A stretch of DNA of 64,000 nt, from contig CBDEGP010000001.1 of NCBI GenBank assembly GCA_965237875.1, positions 620,001 through 684,000 on the forward strand, given 5' to 3'. Each line of letters opens with the position of its first letter. The stretch's first letter is position 1. The stretch is from DAOUJI01 sp965237875 (lineage in GTDB: Bacteria; Chloroflexota; Dehalococcoidia; Lucifugimonadales; JAGWBF01). The notes beneath the pieces were generated by a model. The model had not been told where the DNA came from, ran no database searches, and saw nothing but the letters and a program-made list of their open reading frames with translations. Shown here one piece after another: positions 26,091 to 35,182 of this stretch. A program made the translations under genes and the position numbers.

Positions 26091-26369
26091 TCCCGTTGTC
26101 AATGCGGCTCCAAAGGCTGGATGCGCCGGTTCTCTAGACGCTGAAATCCCCCAATATGCCGGCCGGACTAACATTTTAGCCCGTGGATAAGGCATAATGC
26201 GTACAACACTAGCCGCACGAGGTTAATCGAACGATGCGGCCAATCCGTTAACGATTTCCGCGCTCCCTACCTTTCGACTGCTCGGAGTCGGCTGGCGACC
26301 GCATGACATATGACAGCTTGACGTTCCCGGTTTCGATCCAATAGTCCCAATAGTCGAGGAGGCCCTGAG

Positions 26370-27296
26370 ATGGAGAGGCGACTGCCGACGCGCGAAGAGG
26401 TGGATTCCTATTTCAACGACCGGAACAACTGGGGACGATGGGGAGACGACGATGACGTAGGGGCAGTGAACCTCATCACTCCCGAAGTGCGGATAGAGGC
26501 TGCAAAGCTGGTGGTCAGCGGCAGGGCGGTCTCCCTCAGCCGACCTTTCCCCAAGGAACCGGCTCCCGGGAATCCGACTCCGGCCGAGCACTGGATGTAT
26601 GCCCACAAAGTGTCGCCGGACAGCGGCTATGCCGCCGACTATCTGGGCATCGCCTATCATGGCTCGGCGGCGACCCACCTCGACGCCATCTGCCACATCT
26701 GGAACAACGGCCTGATGTACAACGGGAGAGACCCGGCCGAGGAAATCACCTTCCACGGAGCCAAATTCGGAGGGGTGGAAAAGTGGGCCGACGGAATCGT
26801 CACGCGCGGGGTTCTGCTGGACGTGCCCAAATTTCGCAATGAGCCGTACGTAACGGAGGACCGCCCCGTCCACGGGTGGGAGCTTGAGGACGTGGCGGAA
26901 GCCCAAGGGGTGTCCGTCAGGCCGGGGGACGCGCTGGTGGTGTACAGCGGCAGGGATGCTTGTATCAGGGCCCGTCCCGACGACCATCCCTGGCTGGGCG
27001 GCGCCAGACCGGAAAGGCCGGGCCTGCACGTCTCCTGCCTTCCGTTTATCCGGGACCACGACGTATGCATTCTCGTTTGGGACATGATGGACTGCAACCC
27101 CAAAGGGTACGACATCCCGTGGGCGATTCACGGCGCCGTGTCCGCGTACGGAGTGGGCCTGGTGGACAACGCCCTGCTGGAGCCTTTGGCTATAGCTTGC
27201 GCGGAAGAAGGACGCTATGAATTCCTGCTGACCATCTCCCCGCTCAAGGTCATCGGCGGCACAGGGTCTCCGGTAAACCCCATAGCCGTTCTATAG
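26370..27296 (+). CDS. Cyclase-family (kynurenine formamidase-like) metal-dependent hydrolase
   Basis: A 308-residue member of the PF04199 cyclase family. The family metal-binding pattern HGxxxTHxD appears as YHGSAATHLDAICH near residues 96-109, in the long-form context with WGRWGDDDDVGAVNLIT near the N-terminus. There is no signal peptide. GGAGG precedes the ATG. Members hydrolyse amide or ester bonds (kynurenine formamide, isatin and similar compounds), but the true substrate cannot be told. It is monocistronic, 224 bp ahead of the DUF1800 gene on the same strand. Confidence 0.9.
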   Translation: MERRLPTREEVDSYFNDRNNWGRWGDDDDVGAVNLITPEVRIEAAKLVVSGRAVSLSRPFPKEPAPGNPTPAEHWMYAHKVSPDSGYAADYLGIAYHGSAATHLDAICHIWNNGLMYNGRDPAEEITFHGAKFGGVEKWADGIVTRGVLLDVPKFRNEPYVTEDRPVHGWELEDVAEAQGVSVRPGDALVVYSGRDACIRARPDDHPWLGGARPERPGLHVSCLPFIRDHDVCILVWDMMDCNPKGYDIPWAIHGAVSAYGVGLVDNALLEPLAIACAEEGRYEFLLTISPLKVIGGTGSPVNPIAVL

Positions 27297-27520
27297 CCCC
27301 GGGAGACGGGCGCTAAGGAGACTGCATCGCAGGTTGTCGGCTGCTGTGGATTAGTGTATGTAGTATTTATTGCAGCTTCAGATACGAACATATTGACAGA
27401 TTGACCTAAGGATTGTATCGTTTCCGCAAACAATCAGGGTTGCCGTAGTTCCTTTCACTTCACGCTCATCCGGCAAGAATACAAGGCGTTTCCGGGCCAT
27501 TCAGTAAGGGGGTGCACACA

Positions 27521-28927
27521 ATGTCAGACCAAGACAAAGCTCAAATGGCGCACTTGATGAGACGGGCGGGATTCGGAGCGACTCCCGACGAGTTGGACGT
27601 GCTGCTGGCCAAGGGTTATGACCGGGTCGTGGACGAGTTGCTGGACCCCGACGATTACGGCATACCGCCCATGGACGCCAACCTGCTCCACCGGGTGTAC
27701 CCTTCGCTGGAAAGCGGAACAATCCCGCCGGAGGCGGCCACAATCCATATATACCATCTCATCAACAACCCGCGTCCCCTGGAGGAGAAGATGGCCCTCT
27801 TCTGGCACACTATCTTCGCCACCGCCGACGCCAAGATAGACAACGCCCAGGAGTTGGCCCGCCAGATGAGAATGTTCCGCGAGTATGGCATGGGCAACTA
27901 CCATGAGCTGTTGATAGAACTGGCCAAAGACCCGGCCATGATCTACTGGCTGGACAACAACTACAACCACAAAGACCAGCCCAACGAGAACTGGGGCCGC
28001 GAGCTGCTGGAGCTCTTCTCGATGGGCCAGGGCAACTACACCGAGGAAGACGTGTTCGAGTGCGCCCGGGCCTTCACGGGGTGGACCATAGCGCCAAAGC
28101 CAACCCAAGGCGGCAGTTCCCGGTTCACGTGGGACTTCGAATACCGGGAAGACGACCATGATGATGGAGAAAAAAACTTCCTGGGGCAGCGGGGCAAGTT
28201 CAACGGCGAGGATGTGATAGACATCATAGTCCGCCAGCCCGCCACGTCCCGTTTCATAGCCCGCCACCTGTACAACTTCTTCGTGGCTGATGAAGTGCAG
28301 GTGCCTGCGTGGCTGCACACGCCTCCCACTGACCCGGTGGCCATCAACCTCATCGCCGACGCCTTCGTGTCCTCCGGCTATGAGATGAAAGGCACGCTGC
28401 GGATGATATTCACCTCCGACTTCTTCAAGGAGTCCCGGTTCAAGAGGGTGAAGAGTCCGGCGGAGACGGTGGCTGGGCTGTGCAAGCTCGTGGGCGACTT
28501 CAAGTACCCCAGGCTCGGCCTGGAGCTTCTGGGCGTCGAGTGCTCTTACATGGGCCAGTTCCTGGGGAATCCGCCCAGCGTGGAGGGATGGAACCACGGG
28601 TACGAGTGGATAGACAGCGGCTCGCTGGTGAAGCGCATCAACTTCGCCGCCGACGCGGTGTCCAACATAGCCTACCCTGGAGTCCAAGCGCTGGTGGAAA
28701 GAGTAAGGGGCATGGGCGAGTTGGGTCCAGAGGAGTCTGTGGACGCGTGCCTGGATATACTGGGCCCCGTGGAGGTCGAATCCGACACCCGCGAGGAGTT
28801 GATAACCAAGGCCCGGATCGAGGGTGGGTTGCAATGGGAAACGGTTGAACAAACGAGAGAGTCCGCCCAGAAAGTGCTGGACATTCTCGCGCTGGTGGTA
28901 GCCACGCGGGAGTACCAGTTCTGCTAG
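27521..28927 (+). CDS. DUF1800 family protein, copy A
   Basis: A 468-residue DUF1800 protein starting at ATG 27521 with AAGGGGGTG upstream. Family marks are the N-terminal HLMRRAGFGATPDELD (residues 11-26), NENWGRELLELFSMGQGNYTEEDV near 160 with FTGWTI, RFIARHLYNFFV near 245, and a C-terminal REYQFC. Unlike many DUF1800 proteins it has no signal peptide, and no DUF1501 partner is adjacent. The NHL-propeller gene follows after 88 bp. A close paralogue (42 of the first 50 residues identical by my count) lies inverted at 33662-35065 beside its own NHL gene. Function unknown. Confidence 0.93.
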   Translation: MSDQDKAQMAHLMRRAGFGATPDELDVLLAKGYDRVVDELLDPDDYGIPPMDANLLHRVYPSLESGTIPPEAATIHIYHLINNPRPLEEKMALFWHTIFATADAKIDNAQELARQMRMFREYGMGNYHELLIELAKDPAMIYWLDNNYNHKDQPNENWGRELLELFSMGQGNYTEEDVFECARAFTGWTIAPKPTQGGSSRFTWDFEYREDDHDDGEKNFLGQRGKFNGEDVIDIIVRQPATSRFIARHLYNFFVADEVQVPAWLHTPPTDPVAINLIADAFVSSGYEMKGTLRMIFTSDFFKESRFKRVKSPAETVAGLCKLVGDFKYPRLGLELLGVECSYMGQFLGNPPSVEGWNHGYEWIDSGSLVKRINFAADAVSNIAYPGVQALVERVRGMGELGPEESVDACLDILGPVEVESDTREELITKARIEGGLQWETVEQTRESAQKVLDILALVVATREYQFC

Positions 28928-29015
28928 GCGCCGCGAGGCGCTCTTTGGAGCCCGTGATTAGCTCCGGCTCCGGTGTGTGTCCGATGCTTGGTCCAATGCC
29001 TGGAAGGAGAGAAGC

Positions 29016-30161
29016 ATGAGAACGAAATACGCGAACGGCCGAATATACAACTACGACTACTGCCTTGGAGGGATCGGCATCGGAGGCGAGAATTTCTTCT
29101 TTCCAGTGGACTTTGCCGTTGGCTCTGAAGGCAGTTTGTACGTATTGAACAAAGGCTGTGAGTTCGTGACGTGCCACGGCATCAGCAAGGTGACGCTGGA
29201 CCATCGTTTGCTGTGGGAAGACCGGGGAAACCAGACCGACACAGGGTTCATGGACGGGCAGGCGCCTGTGCCCAGTTCCATAGCCGTGGACAGCCAGGAG
29301 AACGTATACGTCTCCGACGAGATGACGAACCACATCTACATATTCGACAGCGATGGAAAGCGCATCGGGGGCTGGGGATCTGGGGTCCTTGGAGGTCTGA
29401 CGACACCCCAGAGGACTTCCAATGACTTCCAGACCGACCTTCCGGGTCTGATGCCCATAGCGAACAACTTCAGCATACCTTTCGAACAGTACCTTAAGAA
29501 GATAGGGGCGGTGGACGCATCCGGCGACGGTGAGCTGAACGGCCCCAACGGACTCACATTCGACGAGGATGACAGGTTGTTCGTCTCCGACAGCAATAAC
29601 CACCGCGTCCAGATATTCACCAAGGACGGTCAATTTATCAGCAAGTGGGGCCAGCATGGAGCCGACGAGGGCGAGCTGAACTTGCCTTGGGGTCTCACCC
29701 TAGACAAAGACCACAACGTTTATGTGGCTGACTGGGGCAACTCCCGGGTCCAGAAGTTTTCCGACGGCGGCCGTCATCTGGCCACCTTTGGCGCCGCTGG
29801 AAGCGGAGACGGTGAGTTGGACCACCCCTCCAGCGTGGCCGTGGACAGGGACGGCGACGTCTACGTCACCGACTGGGGCGGCCAACGGTTGGTTGTTTAC
29901 GACTCTGAGGGGGAGTTCCTGACTTCCTTCCACGGGGACGCTGACCAAATCACTCCGTGGGCCGAGGAACGGCTGATGGAGAACCCGGGTTTCCAAAAGG
30001 CGCGCAAGAGGGCCGACCTGAGCCGGGAGAAGAAATTCCGGAGGCCTGTGGCAGTGAACGTAGACGACGAAGGCCGGATCATGGTGTTGGAAGCCATCTC
30101 CTGCCGCATGCAAATTTACGTTAAAGAGCGGGACTGGGTGGAGCCTCCGTTCAACATTTAA
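29016..30161 (+). CDS. NHL-repeat beta-propeller protein, copy A
   Basis: 381 residues from ATG 29016, preceded by AAGGAGAG. It holds at least five NHL-type repeats of about 45-50 residues with the pattern P.S.AVD..G.VYV.D..N..I..FD..G, for example SSIAVDSQENVYVSDEMTNH and GLTFDEDDRLFVSDSNNHRV. No signal peptide or membrane segment is visible. It is encoded just after a DUF1800 gene; the same order is repeated in inverted orientation at 35065-32424. NHL propellers bind proteins or act as lyases and hydrolases; nothing here fixes a function. The paired duplication suggests the two products work together. Confidence 0.9.
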   Translation: MRTKYANGRIYNYDYCLGGIGIGGENFFFPVDFAVGSEGSLYVLNKGCEFVTCHGISKVTLDHRLLWEDRGNQTDTGFMDGQAPVPSSIAVDSQENVYVSDEMTNHIYIFDSDGKRIGGWGSGVLGGLTTPQRTSNDFQTDLPGLMPIANNFSIPFEQYLKKIGAVDASGDGELNGPNGLTFDEDDRLFVSDSNNHRVQIFTKDGQFISKWGQHGADEGELNLPWGLTLDKDHNVYVADWGNSRVQKFSDGGRHLATFGAAGSGDGELDHPSSVAVDRDGDVYVTDWGGQRLVVYDSEGEFLTSFHGDADQITPWAEERLMENPGFQKARKRADLSREKKFRRPVAVNVDDEGRIMVLEAISCRMQIYVKERDWVEPPFNI

Positions 30162-30184
30162 TCCCGCCTCCGAGGCTAGCCTGG

Positions 30185-30290
30185 GACCCTGCGACCCGTC
30201 TCTCCGGCGGAGGCCGGAATCCAGAAGGCGCCATTTCTTCTTACAAGGTTCCCGGGACTCTGGCCTTCGCCGGAGTCCCGGAGCGAACCA
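30185..30290. repeat. Intergenic palindromic repeat
   Basis: CGGGACTCTGGC (30253-30264) and GCCGGAGTCCCG (30269-30280) form a 12-bp stem (one G-T) with a CTTC loop. The upstream part contains GGCGGAGGCCGGAATCCAG, similar to the AAGCCGGTATCCAG part of the element at 62531. The 294-bp gap from 30162 to 30455 contains no supported gene otherwise. Confidence 0.5.
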
Positions 30291-30455
30291 CTCTTCCTTT
30301 TCATCTCCCTTATGCTGCCTTAGCAATCCCCAAGCAATCGAAAGACCCTAGGCATTAGCTCAATCCTATTGACATCGTTAATATCAGCGTGCTAGTTTAC
30401 CCCAATTCATAAGGTTTTAAGAATGGTAAGTCAGCAAATTGTACGAGGTAAGTTG

Positions 30456-32297
30456 ATGATCACGAAGAACGTAAATTGGTTCCTGGCGGTAGGTCTCGTT
30501 CTTGTCCTTTTGACGGCTGTTTCCTGCGGCGGAGGCGACGAGCCGGCCCCTACGTCCACCACCGCCCCGCAAGCCACTGACACGCCTGTGCCCGCCACGG
30601 CGCCGCCGCCAACCGTGGCGCCCACTGACACTCCCGCTCCTGTTGTACAGCCCACTCGCGCTAGGCTGACGCCTACGGCGACGCCCGTCCCTACGCCCAC
30701 CAGTCCGCCTAAGACGCAAGGGATATTCGGAGGCGTGATAAATTTGCAGGCCAACAACCAGCCGGCGCTGGACTTTCTCTCACTGGGAGTGTTCGCCGCG
30801 TGGATTCAAATACCGCCGATGTACAGCCAACTTGTCGAGTACAACCCGGAATCCGAGCCGCTGGATGACTTGAGGGGCGACTTGGCCCGAGAATGGACCG
30901 TGGCTGACGACGGCATCACTTACACCTTCTATCTAAATGAGAACGCCCGTTTCCACGACGGTGAGCCTGTTACGTCCGAGGACGTGGTGTATAGCTTGGC
31001 GTTGTTTATGGAGCCGGAGACTCTCAACGACCCCCGCATCATAGAGGAAGTGGGCGACCGCCGGAGCAACACGTCCAGAAGCCTTAATGTCTATTACGAT
31101 ACATCCAGGGCGGTGGACGCCACGACCGTTGAGATCAAGACAAAGAAGCCTTCCGCCGCCTTTATGCCCATTCTAGCCATCGAAACTTCCGCTACGATTA
31201 TGCCCAAGCACCAGGTGGAGGCGGGGGTGTTCGCCAGTTTCAAGAACCCGGAATCCATCATCGGCTCCGGGCCTTTCCGAATGGGCGAATTCGTAAAGGA
31301 CGTCTCGACGCAGAACATTAAGAACACGGACTATTTCAAGGAGGGGCGGCCCTACGTCGATGAACTCCGCCACTTCGTAATCACTGAAGAAGCGGCCATC
31401 GTAGCCGCCTACAAAGCTGAGCAGGTGCTCATGAGCAGTTCCATGGTCAGCAACCTGAGCGTGAAGTCCACCAAACAGCTGGTGAAGGAGAGCGAGGGCG
31501 CTATAACCGCCTACTTCGGTGGGCCGTTCTGGACGACGGGCGTGCACATGAACGCCAGGCGGGCCCCCTTCGACGACCCCAGGGTAAGAAGGGCCATACA
31601 CCTGGCGGTGTACCGTCAGCCGATAATCGAGACCTTTGGAGGGATACACCTGTTGGGCACCCCGGTTCCTCCGGGCTACTCATGGAGCTTCACCGCTGAA
31701 GAGGCCCTGCAGATGCCCGGCATAAGAGAGCTGAATGGTGAGAAACACCCCGATGACCTCGCAGAAGCCAAAAGGCTGCTGGAGGAAGCCGGAGTGGGCG
31801 AGGGGTTCAAGGTCGAGTTGACCTGCTACCCCGTCGCCGACGGTTGTGACCAGGCCGTGCTGCTGCAGGACCAATTCAGGAGGTTCCTTGGGTGGGACGT
31901 TGACGTAAGGCAGATCGAAAGGGCTGCCGCAGGCGCCATCTACGACGCAGGAGAGTACGACATCGCGTCGGGCTTCAACTCATTCCAATTCCCCGACGCG
32001 GACGCTTCGGGTCTGGCCATTAGGAAAGGCTCCAGGATGGCTGACCTTCAGACCGGTTACTACAACGAGAAGGCCGAGCCGCTTTGGGACGCTATAGCGG
32101 CGGAACTTGACCCGGCCAGACGCAAGGAGTTGGTGGGGCAGGTGAACGAAATACTGATGCAGGACTCCACCTTCGTCAACTCCTACTTCACCATGGCCGG
32201 ATGGATAGTCAACAACAGGATAAAGAACTTCAACGCCCCCGCTTCCGTATCGGCCCAGCGGAAGCACGAGCACCTTTGGTGCGACCCCGAATGCTAG
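30456..32297 (+). CDS. ABC transporter solute-binding lipoprotein, family 5
   Basis: 613 aa from ATG 30456, with GAGGTAAG upstream (an earlier in-frame ATG at 30423 has no ribosome site). The signal peptide ends in LLTAVSC with the lipid Cys at residue 24, followed by a Thr/Pro-rich linker to about residue 85. The SBP_bac_5 domain shows YTFYLNENARFHDGEPVTSEDVVYSL near residue 160. It lies between two inverted DUF1800-NHL cassettes, and the nearest permeases (36132-37094 and 35183-36097) are on the opposite strand, so it could supply them or act independently. Substrate unknown. A strong terminator follows. Confidence 0.92.
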   Translation: MITKNVNWFLAVGLVLVLLTAVSCGGGDEPAPTSTTAPQATDTPVPATAPPPTVAPTDTPAPVVQPTRARLTPTATPVPTPTSPPKTQGIFGGVINLQANNQPALDFLSLGVFAAWIQIPPMYSQLVEYNPESEPLDDLRGDLAREWTVADDGITYTFYLNENARFHDGEPVTSEDVVYSLALFMEPETLNDPRIIEEVGDRRSNTSRSLNVYYDTSRAVDATTVEIKTKKPSAAFMPILAIETSATIMPKHQVEAGVFASFKNPESIIGSGPFRMGEFVKDVSTQNIKNTDYFKEGRPYVDELRHFVITEEAAIVAAYKAEQVLMSSSMVSNLSVKSTKQLVKESEGAITAYFGGPFWTTGVHMNARRAPFDDPRVRRAIHLAVYRQPIIETFGGIHLLGTPVPPGYSWSFTAEEALQMPGIRELNGEKHPDDLAEAKRLLEEAGVGEGFKVELTCYPVADGCDQAVLLQDQFRRFLGWDVDVRQIERAAAGAIYDAGEYDIASGFNSFQFPDADASGLAIRKGSRMADLQTGYYNEKAEPLWDAIAAELDPARRKELVGQVNEILMQDSTFVNSYFTMAGWIVNNRIKNFNAPASVSAQRKHEHLWCDPEC

Positions 32298-32327
32298 GTC
32301 AGCCCAACTGGCCCAAATAGAAAAGTC

Positions 32328-32358
32328 TGGCCCGGGTTTATCCCGGGCCAAACTTTTT
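32328..32358 (+). terminator. Intrinsic terminator after the solute-binding lipoprotein gene
   Basis: TGGCCCGGG and CCCGGGCCA are perfect 9-bp arms around TTTAT, followed by AACTTTTT. It lies 30 nt past the stop at 32297, before the convergent NHL gene. Confidence 0.9.
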
Positions 32359-32423
32359 CCCCGACTTCTTCTTACTCGAGCTCCGAGCGTTGCTATCGCC
32401 CGAAGGAGCCTACCCGAAGGAGC

Positions 32424-33587
32424 CTATAGGTTCTCGGGCGGGTCCGTCCAGTCCCGTTCTTTCATGTAAACCTGAATGCGAGCGCTGGTCGCTTCAAGGA
32501 CGATAATGCGTCCCTCATCGTCTACGTTCACGGTTACCGGCCACTTGAAGTATTTCTCCACGGACAAGTCGGCCCGCTTTCGGGCTTTGGCTGCATCGGC
32601 GTTTATGGCGTACCTCTCAAGGACCCACGGGGAGAGCTCCTCTGAGTCACCTTCAAAGGACGCCAGGTAGTCGCCGTTGGGTTCGTAGACAAGCAGCCTG
32701 TGGGCGTCGTAGTCAGTGATGTATACGTCGCCTTCGCTGTCCACTGCCACGCTGGACGGCCTGTAGAGCCGGCCCTTCCCGGAGTCGGGTCCTCCGAATG
32801 AACCCAGATAATGGCCGTCATCGGAGAACTTCTGGACCCTGGAGTTGCCCCAGTCGGCGACATAGACGTTGTGGTCCTTATCGAGAGCGAGTCCCCAGGG
32901 CAGGTTCAGGTCGCCTTCGTCGCTGCCGTACTGACCCCACTTGTTGATGAACTGGCCATCCTTGGTGAATATCTGCACGCGGTGGTTATGGCTGTCGCAG
33001 ATGAACAACCTGTCGTCTTCGTCGAAGGTGAGGCCGTTCGGGCCGTTCAACTGGCCGTCGCCAGAGGTGTCCATAGCCCCCACCTTCTTCAGGTAGAGCT
33101 CGAAGGGCATGGTGAAGTTGTTGGCTAGGGGCATTAAAGCGCTGGAAGGGCGGTCGTCCTCGACCTCTAGGGCGCTGAGCACAACGTCGTTGGAGCCTCG
33201 GTCCGGCGTGTGGAGGCCGTAGACTTCTCTGCCGGAACCCCAACTGCCCAGCCGGTTCCCGTCCTTGTCGAAAATGAATATGTGGTTGGTCATCTCCTCG
33301 GAGACGTATACGTTCTCCTGGCTGTCCACAGCGATGGAGCTGGGCTGCGGGGCCTGCCCGTCCATGAATTTCCTCCCACGGTCTTCCCAGAAGAACTCGT
33401 GGTCCAGGTTGCACTTGGTTATTCCCTGGGAAGGGAACCACTCCATGCCCTTGCTGAGCACGTACATGTTTCCCTGGGGCCCCAAGGCGAAGTCCACCGG
33501 ATAGAAGAAATTCTTGCCCCCGACTCCAGAGCAGCCGTGGGTGAAATCGTAGTTGTATACCCGCCCATTCACGTATTTCGTTCTCAT
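32424..33587 (-). CDS. NHL-repeat beta-propeller protein, copy B
   Basis: 387 residues starting MRTKYVNGRVYNYDF, closely matching copy A at 29016 throughout. Repeats include SSIAVDSQENVYVSEEMTNH, GLTFDEDDRLFICDSHNHRV and SSVAVDSEGDVYITDYDAHR. Compared with copy A it has an insertion of about 12 residues after the third blade (around VLSALEVEDDRPSSA). There is no signal peptide. It lies downstream of DUF1800 copy B by 74 bp on the minus strand, and its ATG has AAGGAGAG upstream. It converges on the binding lipoprotein, with the terminator at 32328 between them. Confidence 0.9.
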   Translation of the reverse strand: MRTKYVNGRVYNYDFTHGCSGVGGKNFFYPVDFALGPQGNMYVLSKGMEWFPSQGITKCNLDHEFFWEDRGRKFMDGQAPQPSSIAVDSQENVYVSEEMTNHIFIFDKDGNRLGSWGSGREVYGLHTPDRGSNDVVLSALEVEDDRPSSALMPLANNFTMPFELYLKKVGAMDTSGDGQLNGPNGLTFDEDDRLFICDSHNHRVQIFTKDGQFINKWGQYGSDEGDLNLPWGLALDKDHNVYVADWGNSRVQKFSDDGHYLGSFGGPDSGKGRLYRPSSVAVDSEGDVYITDYDAHRLLVYEPNGDYLASFEGDSEELSPWVLERYAINADAAKARKRADLSVEKYFKWPVTVNVDDEGRIIVLEATSARIQVYMKERDWTDPPENL

Positions 33588-33661
33588 GCCTCTCTCCTTC
33601 CCTGCGTCGGAAACACCTGGATATTTTGCTATTGACTATCTCAGAGGACCAACACGGGCGC

Positions 33662-35065
33662 CTAGCAGAACTGGTACTCCCGCGTGGCTACGATCAACGC
33701 TAGAATGTCGGCCACCTTCTGGGTGGACTCGCTCACCTGATCGTCCGTCTCCCATTGCAGTCCACCGTTCATGCGGGCATTGGTTATCAACTCCTCGCGG
33801 GTGTCGTCCTCCACCCAGACCGGACCCAGCATGTCCAGACATGCGTCCACGGACTCGTCCGGCCCCATCTCGCCCATGCCTCTCATCCGGTCCACCATAG
33901 CCTGGACTCCGGGGTATGCAATGTTGGACACGGCGTCAGCGGCCAGGTTGATGCGTTTCACCAGCGAGCCGCTGTCTATCCACTCGTGCCCGTGGTTCCA
34001 TCCCTCCACGCTGGGCGGGTCGCTCAAATATTGGCCCATGTACCAACATTCCAGCCCCAGAAGCTCCAAGCCCAGTCGAGGGTATTTGAAGTCTCCCACC
34101 AGCTTGCAGAGGCCCGCAATCGTCTCGGCGGGGCTCTTCACCCGCTTGAACCGGGACTCCTTGAAGAAGTCGGATGTGAATATCATCCTCAGAGTGTCCT
34201 TCATCTCGTAGTCGGAGGATGCCAAGGCGTCGGCGATGAGGTTGATGGCCACCGGATCCCTGGGTGGCGTGTGGAGCCATGCCGGGACTTGCACCTCGTC
34301 AGCCACGAAGAAGTTGTACAGGTGGCGGGCTATGAACCTGGCCGTCGCGGGCTGGCGGACCACGATGTCTATCACGTCCTCGCCGTTAAACTTGCCTCTC
34401 TGACCCAGGAAGCGTTTCTCTCCGTCGTCGTGGTCTTCTTCCCTGTATTCGAAGTCCCATGCGAATTGCCCCAACCCTGTGGAAGGCGGCTTTGGCGCTA
34501 TGGTCCATCCAGTGAAGGCCCGGGCGCACTCGAACACGTCCTCTTCGGTGTAGTTGCCCTGGCCCATCGAGAAGAGTTCCAACAGCTCCCGGCCCCAGTT
34601 TTCGTTGGGCTGGTTCTTATGGTTTTCGTTGTTGTCCAGCCAGTAGATCATGGCCGGGTCTTTGGCCAGCTCTACCAGCAACTCATGGTAGTTGCCCATG
34701 CCGCGGTTGCGGAACATGTCCATCTGGCGCGTCAGCTCCAAGGCGCAGTCCACCTTGGTGACGCCGGTGGCGAAGACGCTGTGCCAGAAGAGGCACATCT
34801 TCTCTTCCAAGGGACGCGGGTTGCTTACCAGGTACCATATGTGGTGGTTGGTGGCTTCCTTTGAAAATCCTCCGACCACGGACGGAAACACGCGGGCCAG
34901 CAAGCTGACGTCCATGCGCGGTATGCCGTATTCGGCGGGGTCCAGCAACTCATCTATGACCCGGTCGTAACCCTTTGCCAACAGCACGTCCAACTCATCG
35001 GGAGTCGCTCCGAATCCCGCCCGTCTCATCAAGTGGGCCATTGCTGCTCGTTCTTCGTCTGACAT
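33662..35065 (-). CDS. DUF1800 family protein, copy B
   Basis: 467 residues with GGAGGTGG before the ATG at 35065. All DUF1800 marks of copy A are kept (HLMRRAGFGATPDELD, NENWGRELLELFSMGQGNYT, RFIARHLYNFFV, final REYQFC). The strong similarity reaches the nucleotide level over long stretches, implying a recent duplication or gene conversion. No signal peptide and no DUF1501 neighbour. It lies 117 bp downstream of the OppC-like permease gene, so may be cotranscribed with the permeases. Confidence 0.93.
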   Translation of the reverse strand: MSDEERAAMAHLMRRAGFGATPDELDVLLAKGYDRVIDELLDPAEYGIPRMDVSLLARVFPSVVGGFSKEATNHHIWYLVSNPRPLEEKMCLFWHSVFATGVTKVDCALELTRQMDMFRNRGMGNYHELLVELAKDPAMIYWLDNNENHKNQPNENWGRELLELFSMGQGNYTEEDVFECARAFTGWTIAPKPPSTGLGQFAWDFEYREEDHDDGEKRFLGQRGKFNGEDVIDIVVRQPATARFIARHLYNFFVADEVQVPAWLHTPPRDPVAINLIADALASSDYEMKDTLRMIFTSDFFKESRFKRVKSPAETIAGLCKLVGDFKYPRLGLELLGLECWYMGQYLSDPPSVEGWNHGHEWIDSGSLVKRINLAADAVSNIAYPGVQAMVDRMRGMGEMGPDESVDACLDMLGPVWVEDDTREELITNARMNGGLQWETDDQVSESTQKVADILALIVATREYQFC

Positions 35066-35182
35066 CCTGCCACCTCCTTAACCTTAACCGAATTGCATCG
35101 CCGCCGCCCCTGAGGCGCTTGAGAAACCCAAGTTGTCAGGAAATGGGCGCCTGTATTCTAACAAATTTTGTACAAACCCTGC

